Shown here: positions 16,226 to 26,664 of the stretch, one piece after another
Layout: every line of letters begins with the position of its first letter
How positions within the stretch are numbered: the stretch's first letter is position 1
From: Laribacter hongkongensis DSM 14985
Lineage (GTDB): Bacteria > Pseudomonadota > Gammaproteobacteria > Burkholderiales > Aquaspirillaceae
Direction: 5' to 3'
NCBI RefSeq assembly: GCF_000423285.1
Contig: NZ_AUHR01000008.1
Location: forward strand, 1-64,000
DNA: 64,000 bases
Notes under the pieces: generated by a model
Database searches by the model: none
What the model saw: the letters and a program-made list of their open reading frames with translations, nothing else
What the model was told of the DNA's origin: nothing
Made by a program: the position numbers and the translations under genes

Positions 16226-17014
16226 ATGAATAGACGCAACTTTGTTTCGCTCGTCCTGTTGAGCAGCCTCTCCCTGCCGGTACTGGCTGCCGATCTTCTG
16301 CAAACGGTCCAGCAGCGCGGCCAGCTCAATATTGCGGTTGAAGGCACGTATCCGCCGTTCAATTTCCGCAACCGGCAGCAGCAACTCACCGGATTTGAAG
16401 TAGAGCTGGGCCAGGAGCTTGCCCGGCGGCTTGGCGTCAAGGCACATTTCACGACAGGAGAATGGAGTGCACTGCTGGCCGGCCTGCAAGCAGGCAAGTC
16501 CGACATCGTGCTGAACCAGGTGGCTGTTACCGAAGCCCGACGCAAGGTTTTCGATTTCAGCCAGCCCTACACCATTTCCAGTGCCCAGCTGATCGTCCGT
16601 CAGGACGACAACCGGCCCATGGATTCTGTCGCTGCGCTCAAGGGCAAAACCATCGGTGTCGCGCAAGGCAGCAACTACGCCGAACTGGCGAAATCCCTGC
16701 CCGGCGTCACGGTCAAGACCTATCCTGGTGCCCCTGAATACCTGCAGGATCTGGCCACCGGCCGGATTGATGCAGCACTGAACGACAGCCTGCTGATTCC
16801 CTTCGCTATCAAGACTGCAAGGTTGCCGCTCAAGCCTGGCCTGCCGTTGGGTGGGCTCAGTCACATGGCCATTCCCTTTGCCAAAGGCAATCCCGCTTTC
16901 CAGACCGCTATCGACAAAGCCCTGACCGGCATGCAAAAGGATGGCAGCTTTGCCAGACTGTCAACGCGCTGGTTTGGTCAGGATGTCTCCAGGGCACCTG
17001 TCGGTACCCATTAA
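16226..17014 (+). CDS. Amino-acid (cystine-type) ABC transporter, periplasmic binding protein
   Basis: A 262-residue solute-binding protein of family 3. The signal peptide is at 1-21 (cleaved after PVLA). The family signature GTYPPFNFRN and the GFEVELGQELARRLG block are near the N-terminus, and GKTIGVAQGSNYAEL and the TGRIDAALND region sit in the second lobe. The sequence is closest in style to cystine-binding proteins (FliY/TcyJ). The next gene is its permease, but no ATPase gene follows. The upstream 60 bases are AT-rich and presumably hold the promoter. Confidence 0.85.
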   Translation: MNRRNFVSLVLLSSLSLPVLAADLLQTVQQRGQLNIAVEGTYPPFNFRNRQQQLTGFEVELGQELARRLGVKAHFTTGEWSALLAGLQAGKSDIVLNQVAVTEARRKVFDFSQPYTISSAQLIVRQDDNRPMDSVAALKGKTIGVAQGSNYAELAKSLPGVTVKTYPGAPEYLQDLATGRIDAALNDSLLIPFAIKTARLPLKPGLPLGGLSHMAIPFAKGNPAFQTAIDKALTGMQKDGSFARLSTRWFGQDVSRAPVGTH

Positions 17015-17094
17015 ACCGATCATGTCTTTGTCGAAACCTTCCGGAGCACGCCCCCCACCGGCGGAGTGCTTCCGGAGTGGCTGCAGGAACCTTC

Positions 17095-17754
17095 ATGAAC
17101 TGGACTGAACTCTGGGCACTGGCTTTGCCGGTGATGTTGCAGGGAGCATGGCATACGCTGCTGTTTGCCATCAGCAGCATGGCCCTTGGACTATTGCTCG
17201 GATTTGCCATTGCACTGGTCCGCCTGACCCGGTTGCCCGTGCTGGCTCCGCTGGCCGCACTTTACGTCAGCGCCATGCGTGGTACGCCACTGCTGGTGCA
17301 GATCTTTGTCATTTACTACGGCTTGCCGGGAGTCGGCATCGAATTTGATCCGGTCACCGCCGGCATTCTGGCCTTGACCATGAATGCTGCGGCCTATCTT
17401 TCCGAAAGCATGCGGGGCGCCATTGCCGGCGTCAGTACAGGACAGTGGCAGGCAGCCAGCTCACTCGGATTTTCATGGTGGCAGAGCATGCGCTTCATCA
17501 TTGCGCCGCAGGCATTGCGACTGGCGGTACCGAGCCTGTCCAACACCCTGATTTCCCTTATCAAGGACACCTCGCTGGTCTCGGTGATTACCGTCAGCGA
17601 ACTGATGCTGGCCACCAAGGAAATCATCGCCCAGACGTACCAGCCATTACCGCTGTATCTGGCTGCGGCCGGTATTTACTGGCTCATGAGCCTGGCATTC
17701 GAGCAAGTACAGAAGCGCGTGGAAAACCGGCTGGAAACCGCCCACCGGCCATGA
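17095..17754 (+). CDS. Amino-acid (cystine-type) ABC transporter permease
   Basis: A 219-residue His/Glu/Gln/Arg/opine-family permease with five transmembrane segments. The ATG at 17095 has AGGA 6 bases upstream. The cytoplasmic EAA loop that docks the ATPase is visible (QAASSLGFSWWQSMRFIIAP). A short C-terminal tail follows the last helix. It is 80 bases downstream of the binding-protein gene and ends before a strong terminator, so the unit is binding protein plus permease only. Confidence 0.88.
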   Translation: MNWTELWALALPVMLQGAWHTLLFAISSMALGLLLGFAIALVRLTRLPVLAPLAALYVSAMRGTPLLVQIFVIYYGLPGVGIEFDPVTAGILALTMNAAAYLSESMRGAIAGVSTGQWQAASSLGFSWWQSMRFIIAPQALRLAVPSLSNTLISLIKDTSLVSVITVSELMLATKEIIAQTYQPLPLYLAAAGIYWLMSLAFEQVQKRVENRLETAHRP

Positions 17755-17841
17755 GGGCTACCGAACGGTAAAGGCTTCAGGTGCAACCGGCAGCAACCTG
17801 TATTTGCGGGCATCACTGGCCGGTTTCACCCGGAAAACCCG

Positions 17842-17866
17842 AAAAGGAGCCATGCAGCTCCTTTTT
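17842..17866 (+). terminator. Bidirectional intrinsic terminator
   Basis: A perfect 9-bp stem (AAAAGGAGC/GCTCCTTTT) with a CATGCA loop. It lies between the convergent permease gene and the symporter gene and can serve both. Confidence 0.8.
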
Positions 17867-18036
17867 CATTTCAGTGGCCCCGGAACGCGCAGGATGCCTG
17901 ACGATCAGCCCATGGTAACCAGTTGATTCCACATGCACTGGGCCGGTCTTCGTTGCAGGAGGCGCTCTCCCGACGCCTGTCGGCCGGTTCATCCTTTGGC
18001 AAGCTTCTTTCACCTGCCCGTGCAGAGGCAACCGCC

Positions 18037-19275
18037 CTACTCGCCGCCCCCGTGCCGGTTCAACTGCCCCTCCCACTTTGACACGATCGCCGTGGCTACT
18101 GCATTGCCGAGGACATTGGTTGCGGAGCGGCCCATGTCGAGGAAGTGGTCAACTCCCAGCAGCAGCAGCAGGCCAGCCTCCGGAATGTCAAACTGCCCCA
18201 GCGTCGCGGCAATCACCACCAGCGATGCCCGCGGCACGCCAGCCATGCCTTTGGATGTCACCATCAGCATCAGCAGCATCAGGATTTCCTGCCAGAGTGT
18301 CAGGTGGATGCCATAGGCTTGGGCGATGAAAATGCTGCCAAAAGTTGCGTACAACATCGAACCGTCAAGATTGAACGAGTAGCCTATGGGCAGTACGAAG
18401 GAGGCGATCCTGTTGCTGCATCCAAAGCGCTCAAGCTGCTCCAGCGTCTTGGGATAGGCCGCTTCGGAGCTGGCCGTGGAAAAGGCCAGCAGGATCGGTT
18501 CGCGGATCGTCCGCACCAGGGCAAACGTGCGTCCTCCGACCACCGCGAGGCCAAAGCCGATGATGATTGCCCACAGGATCAGCATGGCTGCGTAAAAACT
18601 CAGCATGAACTTGCCATACGACACCAGGATTCCCACCCCGTTTTCAGCAATCACGGCAGCTACGGCGGCAAAAACGGCCACCGGCGCAAAGTTCATGATG
18701 TAGGTGGTCACCCGCAGCATGATGTGCGACACCATGTCCAGATCAGCGATCAGTGCTTCACCCTTCTTGCCCAGCGCGGCAGCAGCCACGCCGAAGAACA
18801 GGCTGAACACGACGATCTGCAAAATCTCGTTCCTGGCCATGGCATCGAAGATGCTGGTCGGAAAAGCGTGATGCAGGAAATCCTTCAGTGACATGCTGCC
18901 CTTGCTGACGCCACTGCTGGCCATGACGTCCGGCAACGGCAGGTTGAGCCCGACTCCGGGTTTGAGCAGGTTGACCATCACCAGCCCCAGGCTCAGGGAA
19001 ATCACTGTCATGAAGATGAACCAGCCGAAGGTCTTGATCCCTACGCGACCGATCGTGCTGCTGTCACCCATCCGGGCAATGCCGACCACCAGCGTGCTGA
19101 ATACCAGCGGTGCGATGATCATCTTGATCAGGCGCAGGAAAATGTCGGTCAGCAGCGAAATGTAACCTGCAAATGCGTGTGCCCAACCAGACGCGGAATG
19201 ATGGATGACGTAACCGCTGACCACACCTGCAACCAGCGCAAACAGGATCCACAATGTCAGGCGCTTTGACTGCAT
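18037..19275 (-). CDS. Dicarboxylate/amino acid:cation symporter (DAACS family)
   Basis: A 412-residue inner-membrane carrier of the DctA/GltP type, coupling Na+ or H+ to uptake of C4-dicarboxylates or acidic amino acids. Visible landmarks are the Ser-rich re-entrant loop (STASSEAAYPKTLE), the cation-site motif SFNLDGSMLY (a variant of NMDGT) and the substrate-binding helix (DHFLDMGRSATNVLGN). In the last motif the conserved Asp and Arg are present. The exact substrate cannot be deduced. It is convergent with the cystine permease gene and divergent from DAHP synthase. Confidence 0.85.
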   Translation of the reverse strand: MQSKRLTLWILFALVAGVVSGYVIHHSASGWAHAFAGYISLLTDIFLRLIKMIIAPLVFSTLVVGIARMGDSSTIGRVGIKTFGWFIFMTVISLSLGLVMVNLLKPGVGLNLPLPDVMASSGVSKGSMSLKDFLHHAFPTSIFDAMARNEILQIVVFSLFFGVAAAALGKKGEALIADLDMVSHIMLRVTTYIMNFAPVAVFAAVAAVIAENGVGILVSYGKFMLSFYAAMLILWAIIIGFGLAVVGGRTFALVRTIREPILLAFSTASSEAAYPKTLEQLERFGCSNRIASFVLPIGYSFNLDGSMLYATFGSIFIAQAYGIHLTLWQEILMLLMLMVTSKGMAGVPRASLVVIAATLGQFDIPEAGLLLLLGVDHFLDMGRSATNVLGNAVATAIVSKWEGQLNRHGGGE

Positions 19276-19468
19276 GAGGAAAGGACTCCATGACGAAAAA
19301 ACAGTACCGGATACCGGTACGCTACGGTTCTCTCAGCATGGAATATCGCTATCTCGGCTGCTTGCCAGTCGCACGAACGGTCGGGTAGGCAAATGTCATC
19401 ACGCATGCACAACCGGAGAAAAAACCGGTAAGGTGAGGGTCTTTCCGCATCTTTCCAGGCAGCTTCAC

Positions 19469-20488
<1,020 letters not shown>

Positions 20489-20495
20489 TCCCGGC

Positions 20496-20945
20496 ATGGA
20501 CAATCCGACCCCGCTCAAGGTGCATCTGACCCAGCAAGGCGATTACCGGTTCCTGGTGGATTTCAGTGCCAGTATTCCGGCACTGCTGGCGGGCTATGCC
20601 GGTGATTCTTCCGGGCCAACCCCGTCACAGCTCCTGGGAGCAGCCGCAGGCCAGTGCCTGCTGGCCAGTCTGGTATTTGCCCTCAACAAGGCCAATCGTG
20701 ATGCCGGCCAATTGTCAGCCGAAGTAATCTGCCAGCTGGGTCGTAATCCCCAGGGACGGCAACGGATACAGTCTGTTGCCATTACCGCCCGGCTTGGCAA
20801 GCGGGCCACAGACCTTCCAGACATCCAGCCGCTTCTGGCTGGTTTCTTGCCATTCTGTACCGTGCCTCAAAGCCTGGTGGAAGGCATCGCGGTCCAGGTT
20901 GTCATACAGGACAGCGAGGGTCTGACATTGCATTGTCAGGCATGA
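20496..20945 (+). CDS. OsmC family protein
   Basis: A 149-residue protein of the OsmC/Ohr fold. The two conserved cysteines of the family are seen in AAAGQCLLASLVFALNKAN and FLPFCTVPQSLVEGI. Such proteins reduce organic or fatty-acid hydroperoxides through the Cys pair, but divergent members such as this one are rarely characterised. The gene starts 8 bases after the DAHP synthase stop, so they share a transcript, which ends at the terminator at 20967. Confidence 0.75.
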   Translation: MDNPTPLKVHLTQQGDYRFLVDFSASIPALLAGYAGDSSGPTPSQLLGAAAGQCLLASLVFALNKANRDAGQLSAEVICQLGRNPQGRQRIQSVAITARLGKRATDLPDIQPLLAGFLPFCTVPQSLVEGIAVQVVIQDSEGLTLHCQA

Positions 20946-20966
20946 CTGATCTGCCAGAATGACAAG

Positions 20967-20995
20967 GCCGGCGAAAGGATTTCGCCGGCTTTTTT
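20967..20995 (+). terminator. Strong intrinsic terminator
   Basis: A perfect 10-bp stem (GCCGGCGAAA/TTTCGCCGGC) with a GGA loop and six T, after the OsmC-like gene. Confidence 0.88.
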
Positions 20996-21164
20996 CATGC
21001 CTGTTCCAGTCATGTTGCCCTTGAGAGTCCGTGGGCTGAGTGTCCTGCTCCAGACTGTCGATCTATTGCCGCAGTCTTGTGTTCACACGGCACCCATCAA
21101 GGAAGACGTGCCCGGATTATCTGGCTGAATGAAAGGCTGCCAAAAAGATGCAATACCTTTCATG

Positions 21165-21191
21165 AAAACAGGCCCGGATACCGGGCCTGTT
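21165..21191 (-). terminator. Terminator of the fadBA unit
   Basis: A perfect 11-bp stem (AACAGGCCCGG/CCGGGCCTGTT), a 3-base loop and TTTT on the - strand, 35 bases past the thiolase stop. Confidence 0.8.
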
Positions 21192-21225
21192 CCTGTCAAG
21201 GCAGCAGAGGCTGCCCTGTTTCCGG

Positions 21226-22428
21226 TTACAGGACTTCGATAATGCCGGCAGCTCCCATGCCGGTGCCGATGCACATGGTCACCATGCCATACCCCTTCTG
21301 TCCGGCCTGGCGCATGCCGTGTACCAGCGTCGCCGTCCGGATGGCGCCGGTGGCACCCAGCGGGTGGCCCAGCGCAATGGCGCCACCGTTCGGGTTGACC
21401 ACGGAGGGGTCAAGCTCCAGATCACGCATGACAGCCAGTGCTTGGGCAGCAAAGGCTTCGTTGAGCTCCATCCACTTGATGTCACTCTGGGCAATGCCGG
21501 CGTTTTCCAGTGCGGCGGGAATGGCTACCTTCGGACCAATACCCATGATGGCCGGCGGCACGCCCTTGACGGCAAAGCTGACATAGCGGGCCAGCGGGGT
21601 CAGGCCGAACTGCTTGAGGACCTTTTCACTGACCAGTACCACTGCACCGGCGCCATCGGACATTTGCGAGCTGTTGCCGGCAGTAACACTGCCTTTGGCA
21701 TCAAACACGGTCTTGAGCTTAGCGAGGCCTTCCATGGTGGTGCCGGCACGCGGACCTTCGTCGGTCGTCAGGGTTTTCTTGACGTAGTCCACTTCGCCGG
21801 TCTTGAGGTTCGGCACGCGGTAGGTCACGTCCAGCGGGGTGATTTCGGCCGCAAACTTGCCGCCTTCGATGGCTGCCAACGCACGACGATGCGATTCAAC
21901 TGCAAACGCATCCTGATCTTCGCGCGACACCTTCCATTGCTGGGCCACCTTTTCGGCCGTCAGGCCCATGCCGTAGGCAATGGCATAGTTCTCGTCACTG
22001 GCAAATACTTCCGGGTTGAGCGACACCTTGTTGCCCATCATCGGCACCATCGACATCGATTCCGAACCGGCGGCGATCACCACGTCGGCTTCACCCATGC
22101 GGATACGATCAGCGGCGATCTGCACGGCATTGATGCCCGACGAGCAGTAACGGTTGATGGTGATGCCGCCCACGGTATCCGGCAAGCCGGCGAGCAGCAC
22201 GCCGATACGGGCCATGTTGAGGCCTTGCTCGGCTTCGGGGAAGGCACAACCCACCACTACGTCATTGATCAGATTGACATCAAGGCCCGGCACTTGCGCC
22301 AGTGCACCCTTGATGACATGAGCGAGCATGTCGTCCGGACGCACGTTGCGCATCATGCCGCGCGGCGCCTTGCCGACCGGGGTACGGGTCGTGGCGACGA
22401 TATAGGCTTCCTGAATCTGCTTGGTCAT
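21226..22428 (-). CDS. fadA: Acetyl-CoA acyltransferase (3-ketoacyl-CoA thiolase)
   Basis: A 400-residue thiolase that performs the last step of fatty-acid beta-oxidation. The nucleophilic Cys is in NRYCSSGINAVQ (Cys95). The His of GHPLGATG (about 355) and the second Cys of CIGTGMGAAG (about 386) complete the active site. The ATG at 22428 has GGAGAG upstream. It lies 77 bases after the multifunctional beta-oxidation gene, so both form one unit. The symbol follows function; the protein pair resembles FadN/FadA of Bacillus as much as E. coli FadBA. Confidence 0.88.
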   Translation of the reverse strand: MTKQIQEAYIVATTRTPVGKAPRGMMRNVRPDDMLAHVIKGALAQVPGLDVNLINDVVVGCAFPEAEQGLNMARIGVLLAGLPDTVGGITINRYCSSGINAVQIAADRIRMGEADVVIAAGSESMSMVPMMGNKVSLNPEVFASDENYAIAYGMGLTAEKVAQQWKVSREDQDAFAVESHRRALAAIEGGKFAAEITPLDVTYRVPNLKTGEVDYVKKTLTTDEGPRAGTTMEGLAKLKTVFDAKGSVTAGNSSQMSDGAGAVVLVSEKVLKQFGLTPLARYVSFAVKGVPPAIMGIGPKVAIPAALENAGIAQSDIKWMELNEAFAAQALAVMRDLELDPSVVNPNGGAIALGHPLGATGAIRTATLVHGMRQAGQKGYGMVTMCIGTGMGAAGIIEVL

Positions 22429-22505
22429 TTCCACTCTCTCCAAATGCTTCCTGGCGATCCGGGCGGTTCGTACGGCCCGGATCCGCGTTGTCTTGTGACT
22501 TGTGA

Positions 22506-24881
22506 TCAGTTGCGCAGCGGTTTGCCGGTGGTCAGCATGTTGGCAATGCGCGCCTGGGTGAGCGGGTTCTTCAGTAGTTGCATGAAGCCCTTGCGCTCAA
22601 GGTCGAGGATCCACTGTTCGTCCACCATGGCCCCTGCATCGACATCACCACCGGTCATCACGTCAGCAATCAGGCCGGCGATGGTGAAGTCGTGCTTGCT
22701 TATGAAGTTGCCTTCCAGCATGTTGACGAGCGAACCCTTGATCGATGCGGCACCGGCGCGCCCTGCGACCGGGAAGGCCTTGACCTTCAGCGGCGGACGG
22801 TAGCCGGCTTCGGCTAAAGCGATCGCTTCCTGCTTGGCCACGTACAACAGCTCGTAGGCGTTGAAAACCACGGTATCGGTCTTGCGGATAAAGCCGATTT
22901 CCTGGCCTTCGATGGCGCTGGTACCAACCTTGGCGGTGGCAATGGCCATGAAGTAGTCCTTCAGCGCGGCCAGCACGTCGCCCTTGGCCTCTTGTGCGGC
23001 ACGCAGGGCAAACTCCTTGCAACCACCCCCGCCCGGCAGCAGGCCGACGCCGACTTCCACCAGACCGATGTAGGTCTCCAGGGCTGCCACAACCTTGTCG
23101 CTGTGCATGACGAATTCGCAGCCGCCGCCGAATGCGTAGCCTTGGGTTGCAACCACCACCGGGATCTGACTGTATTTCAGCCGCATGGAGGTATCCTGGA
23201 ACTTGCGCACGGTGGCATCGATGGCGTCCCAGTCACCCATCATGAATGCCGGCATCATCGATTGCAGATCGGCACCAACCGAGAACGGCTCTTCGGTCTG
23301 CCAGATCACCAGTGCCTTGTAATGGTCCTCGGCAATATCGATGGCCTTGTTCAGACCTTCGATGACGGCCGGGCCAATAGCGTGGGCCTTGCTCTTGAAC
23401 GATACGACCAGCACGCCGTCACCCGAAGTCAGGGCGCGTACACCTTCGTTTTCAAAAACGGTTTCACCCAGAGAAGGGGCTTTTTCACCCAGCACACGGG
23501 CCGGCGACAGCTGACGCTTGTACACATCCAGCGTGGAACGCGGAACCAGTGTATTGGCCGCGGCGCTGTACGAGCCTTCATTGAAATGCACGCCGACGCG
23601 GTTGGAATCGGTCACCCAGGCCGGCAGGGCTGCTTTGCCCATGGCCTGTCCGGCTTCGATGTCTTGCTCGAGCCATTTGGCCACTTGTTGCCAGCCAGCG
23701 GATTGCCAGGTTTCAAACGGTCCGGTGGACCAGCCGAAGCCCCAGCGGATGGCCAGGTCGAGGTCGCGGGCATTGTCGGCGATATCGGCCAGGTGGTAGC
23801 TGATGTAATGGAAAACATCGCGGAAGCAGGCCCACAGGAATTGGGCCTGGGGATGCTGGCTTTCACGCAGTTTTTTGAACTTGACCGCCGGATCAGCTTC
23901 TTTGAGGATGGCCTTGACGGCTTCGTCGCCCTTTTGGCCACCTTCGACATACTCACCCTTGAGCGGGTCCAGCACGAAGGTTTGCTTGCCTTCTTTCTTG
24001 TAAATGCCACGTCTGGTTTTTTGTCCCAGGGCGCCATCAGCAATCAGTCTGGCCAGCCAGTCAGGAGTTTTGAACAACGGGTGCCACGGATCTTCCGGCA
24101 GGGTGTCCTGCATGGTTTTGACCACATGGGCGAAAGTGTCCAGTCCCACCACGTCGGCGGTACGGAAAGTGGCCGATTTCGGACGGCCCAGACGCGGGCC
24201 GGTCAGGTCATCAACCACATCGAAGCGGACGCCGTATTTTTCGGCATTGGCGATGGTCGCCAGCATGGAGAACACGCCGACACGGTTGGCTACAAAGTTC
24301 GGGGTGTCCTTGGCACGGATCACACCCTTGCCGAGGGTCGTCACCAGGAAACGCTCAAGGTTGTCGAGCATCTCCGCATTACTGGTCACGCACGGGATGA
24401 TTTCCACAAGGTGCATGTAGCGCGGAGGATTGAAGAAGTGCACGCCACAGAAACGGCTACGGGCGTCTGCCGGGCAGGATTCAGCCAACTGGTTGATGCT
24501 CAGGCCGGAAGTATTGGTGGCAAAAATGGTGTGCTCACCCAGAAACGGGGCGACCCTGGCATAAAGGTCTGCTTTCCAGTCCATCCGTTCGGCAATGGCT
24601 TCAATAACGATGTCGCACTCTTTGAGCAACGACAGATGTTCGTCGTAATTGGCCGGTGTGATGAAATCGGCCCGGTCCTTGCCTGCCAAGGGGGACGGCT
24701 TCAGTTTTTTGAGCCCCTCAATGGCCTTTTTGGCAATGGTGCTTTTATCGCCTTCTTTTGCGGCCAAGTCGAAGAGAACAGTCGGCACTTTAGCGTTGAC
24801 GAGGTGAGCGGCAATCTGCGCGCCCATCACCCCGGCACCGAGCACGGCTACCTTGCGAACGATGAACTTGGACTGAGACAT
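22506..24881 (-). CDS. 3-hydroxyacyl-CoA dehydrogenase / enoyl-CoA hydratase fusion
   Basis: A 791-residue bifunctional beta-oxidation enzyme. The Rossmann domain comes first (VAVLGAGVMGAQIAAHLV, residues about 10-30), followed by the dehydrogenase C-terminal domain with GVHFFNPPRYMHLVEIIP and KDTPNFVANRVGV. The crotonase-fold hydratase domain is at the C-terminal side (about 480-720), with GYAFGGGCEFVMHSD as the oxyanion-hole region. This dehydrogenase-first order is that of FadN-type enzymes, the reverse of E. coli FadB. AGAGGAAACC precedes the ATG at 24881. The thiolase gene follows and the FadL porin gene precedes it. Confidence 0.88.
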   Translation of the reverse strand: MSQSKFIVRKVAVLGAGVMGAQIAAHLVNAKVPTVLFDLAAKEGDKSTIAKKAIEGLKKLKPSPLAGKDRADFITPANYDEHLSLLKECDIVIEAIAERMDWKADLYARVAPFLGEHTIFATNTSGLSINQLAESCPADARSRFCGVHFFNPPRYMHLVEIIPCVTSNAEMLDNLERFLVTTLGKGVIRAKDTPNFVANRVGVFSMLATIANAEKYGVRFDVVDDLTGPRLGRPKSATFRTADVVGLDTFAHVVKTMQDTLPEDPWHPLFKTPDWLARLIADGALGQKTRRGIYKKEGKQTFVLDPLKGEYVEGGQKGDEAVKAILKEADPAVKFKKLRESQHPQAQFLWACFRDVFHYISYHLADIADNARDLDLAIRWGFGWSTGPFETWQSAGWQQVAKWLEQDIEAGQAMGKAALPAWVTDSNRVGVHFNEGSYSAAANTLVPRSTLDVYKRQLSPARVLGEKAPSLGETVFENEGVRALTSGDGVLVVSFKSKAHAIGPAVIEGLNKAIDIAEDHYKALVIWQTEEPFSVGADLQSMMPAFMMGDWDAIDATVRKFQDTSMRLKYSQIPVVVATQGYAFGGGCEFVMHSDKVVAALETYIGLVEVGVGLLPGGGGCKEFALRAAQEAKGDVLAALKDYFMAIATAKVGTSAIEGQEIGFIRKTDTVVFNAYELLYVAKQEAIALAEAGYRPPLKVKAFPVAGRAGAASIKGSLVNMLEGNFISKHDFTIAGLIADVMTGGDVDAGAMVDEQWILDLERKGFMQLLKNPLTQARIANMLTTGKPLRN

Positions 24882-25013
24882 GGTTTCCTCTGGTTGCAGA
24901 CAGACTGATGTAGACAACCGGCGACAACGTATTGCAGATGTATCACCGGGGGAGTTTTCAATGGAGCCGGTTTTTCCGGCCCCGTTATTCCACGCCTCTA
25001 AATTGACATCAAA

Positions 25014-26450
25014 TTAGAAGGCACGGTTGTACTGGACACCCAGCATGTGGATATTGGTTTTGTACTGGCCTTTGGTGTTTTCGCCATTGCCGGTGCACAA
25101 TCCGCTTGCATTCATGCCCAACGGGTTGCACGAATCCTTGTAGTTCAAGTTGGCATTGGCAAAATCGATGTAGGTGTAAGCAAAGTCCAGCGAGTCAAGT
25201 TTGGTAAACTTGTAATTGCCGCCCAACGAAAACAGCCAACGATTACTGTCAGGCAAGGCCGGGTGACGCAGGCTTTCATCGCTGACAGGTGACTGGTCGT
25301 AGGCAATGCCGCCCCGAAGCATCAAGGCATCGTTGTATTTGTAATTGGCCCCTACGGATACTTTGTAGGTATTGCGCCAATTCTGGCGCACAACGAAATC
25401 GCCCTCACCTGGGGTGTTGAAATTGACATCAATGTTCTGCATCTGGGAGTGACGTGTCCACGTCACATCCGCCATGACCGCCCATTTGTCATTGATCTGA
25501 TGAAAGCCATTAACCGACAAGGACTCTGGTGTTTTTACATCAACACTCGCATCAGAGTCCGGGTGTTTTTTATTCAGTGTAGCCAGTACGCCAGGCTTGG
25601 CAGCAGCAGCTGGACCGGTAAAGCTCATTCCATCAAAACTCCAGTCAGCATAACCACGCAATTTTTGAGAAATTGCTGATCTGTAGGCAATGCCAAACCG
25701 GGTATTTTCATCCAGTGTAAACATGTAGCCCAAATTAAAACCATACCCCCAGTCTGTACCCTTGATTTTGATGCTGCCATCACCGGAAATCAGACCTGCA
25801 CGTGCCAAACCAGCAACTTGCTGTTGTGCAGCAGTTGCTCCTGGATTGATTGATGGAGTTCCAGCCATAATCAGGCCTGAAATGGCATCAGAAGCTTTAT
25901 CCAGCTCGGCATTCATATACTGGGCTGAAATGCCAAAACCGAAGCTGTGATGTTCATTGAGCTTGAACGAGATTGACGGATTGATGTTGATCGTCATCAG
26001 GTCGATTTTGGTAATGCCATAACGACCGGCCCAACCGCTGCCATAGTCCAGCGAGGCACCGAACGGCACAAACATGCCAATGCCGGCCGTAAACTGGTCA
26101 TTGATCTGGTGGGTCAGGTACATGGAAGGAGCCACAACTGCGCTCGGAGCAAAAGTACCACCGTTATCACCACCGGTGGGACGATTCAGGAAGTTGACCG
26201 AACCTTTGTCCGTGTAGTCCGAATTCGGAATTACCACGGTCAGGCCGCCGGAAAAGTTGTTGCCCTTCAGGCGCGACATGCCAGCCGGATTGTAGAAAAT
26301 GGTGGAAGCGTCATCGGCTTCAGCAGCACTGGCAAATGCCGTTCCTTGTGCCGACACGCTTTGTGAACCGAAGTGGTAACCCGACGCCAGTGCGACTCCA
26401 GGAATCCCCCCCATCAGAGCAATGGCCAAGCTCAGATTCTTGATCTTCAT
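25014..26450 (-). CDS. fadL: FadL-type outer-membrane long-chain fatty acid transporter
   Basis: A 478-residue outer-membrane beta-barrel with a signal peptide at 1-22 (cleaved at ALA/SGYHF). The N-terminal hatch shows the typical SVSAQGTAFASAAEADDAST and YNPAGMSRLKGN segments, and the chain ends in the usual aromatic residue (NRAF). It lets long-chain fatty acids cross the outer membrane. A perfect PsrA-type operator lies 47 bases upstream of the start. The downstream fadB/fadA genes (132-base gap) may be cotranscribed with it. Confidence 0.88.
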   Translation of the reverse strand: MKIKNLSLAIALMGGIPGVALASGYHFGSQSVSAQGTAFASAAEADDASTIFYNPAGMSRLKGNNFSGGLTVVIPNSDYTDKGSVNFLNRPTGGDNGGTFAPSAVVAPSMYLTHQINDQFTAGIGMFVPFGASLDYGSGWAGRYGITKIDLMTININPSISFKLNEHHSFGFGISAQYMNAELDKASDAISGLIMAGTPSINPGATAAQQQVAGLARAGLISGDGSIKIKGTDWGYGFNLGYMFTLDENTRFGIAYRSAISQKLRGYADWSFDGMSFTGPAAAAKPGVLATLNKKHPDSDASVDVKTPESLSVNGFHQINDKWAVMADVTWTRHSQMQNIDVNFNTPGEGDFVVRQNWRNTYKVSVGANYKYNDALMLRGGIAYDQSPVSDESLRHPALPDSNRWLFSLGGNYKFTKLDSLDFAYTYIDFANANLNYKDSCNPLGMNASGLCTGNGENTKGQYKTNIHMLGVQYNRAF

Positions 26451-26496
26451 GTGTTCCTCTTTTCCAGACGGACTAATTGGCTGTTTGTTTTATAGG

Positions 26497-26510
26497 CAAA
26501 CGATCGTTTG
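26497..26510. promoter_or_regulatory. PsrA-type operator before fadL
   Basis: CAAAC-GATC-GTTTG is a perfect 14-base palindrome that fits the PsrA consensus of Pseudomonas, (G/C)AAAC-N2-4-GTTT(G/C). A TATAAA -10-like box on the - strand lies directly after it, so a bound repressor would block the fadL promoter. Confidence 0.8.
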
Positions 26511-26664
26511 AGACCGGCCTGTGATGATATTAGCATCGGGATTTGCGGCCGACATCTGATGTCGAGCAAATATTTCAAACAGCCGTTTTATATATTGTAA
26601 ATCCGACCTTTTTGTTGGCTATTAGCAACACACGGCAAGAAAAATGACCATTTTATTCATGTGG

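Noticed and set aside
22992-24908. 638-codon + strand frame
   Set aside because: Antisense to the beta-oxidation fusion gene; no family similarity.
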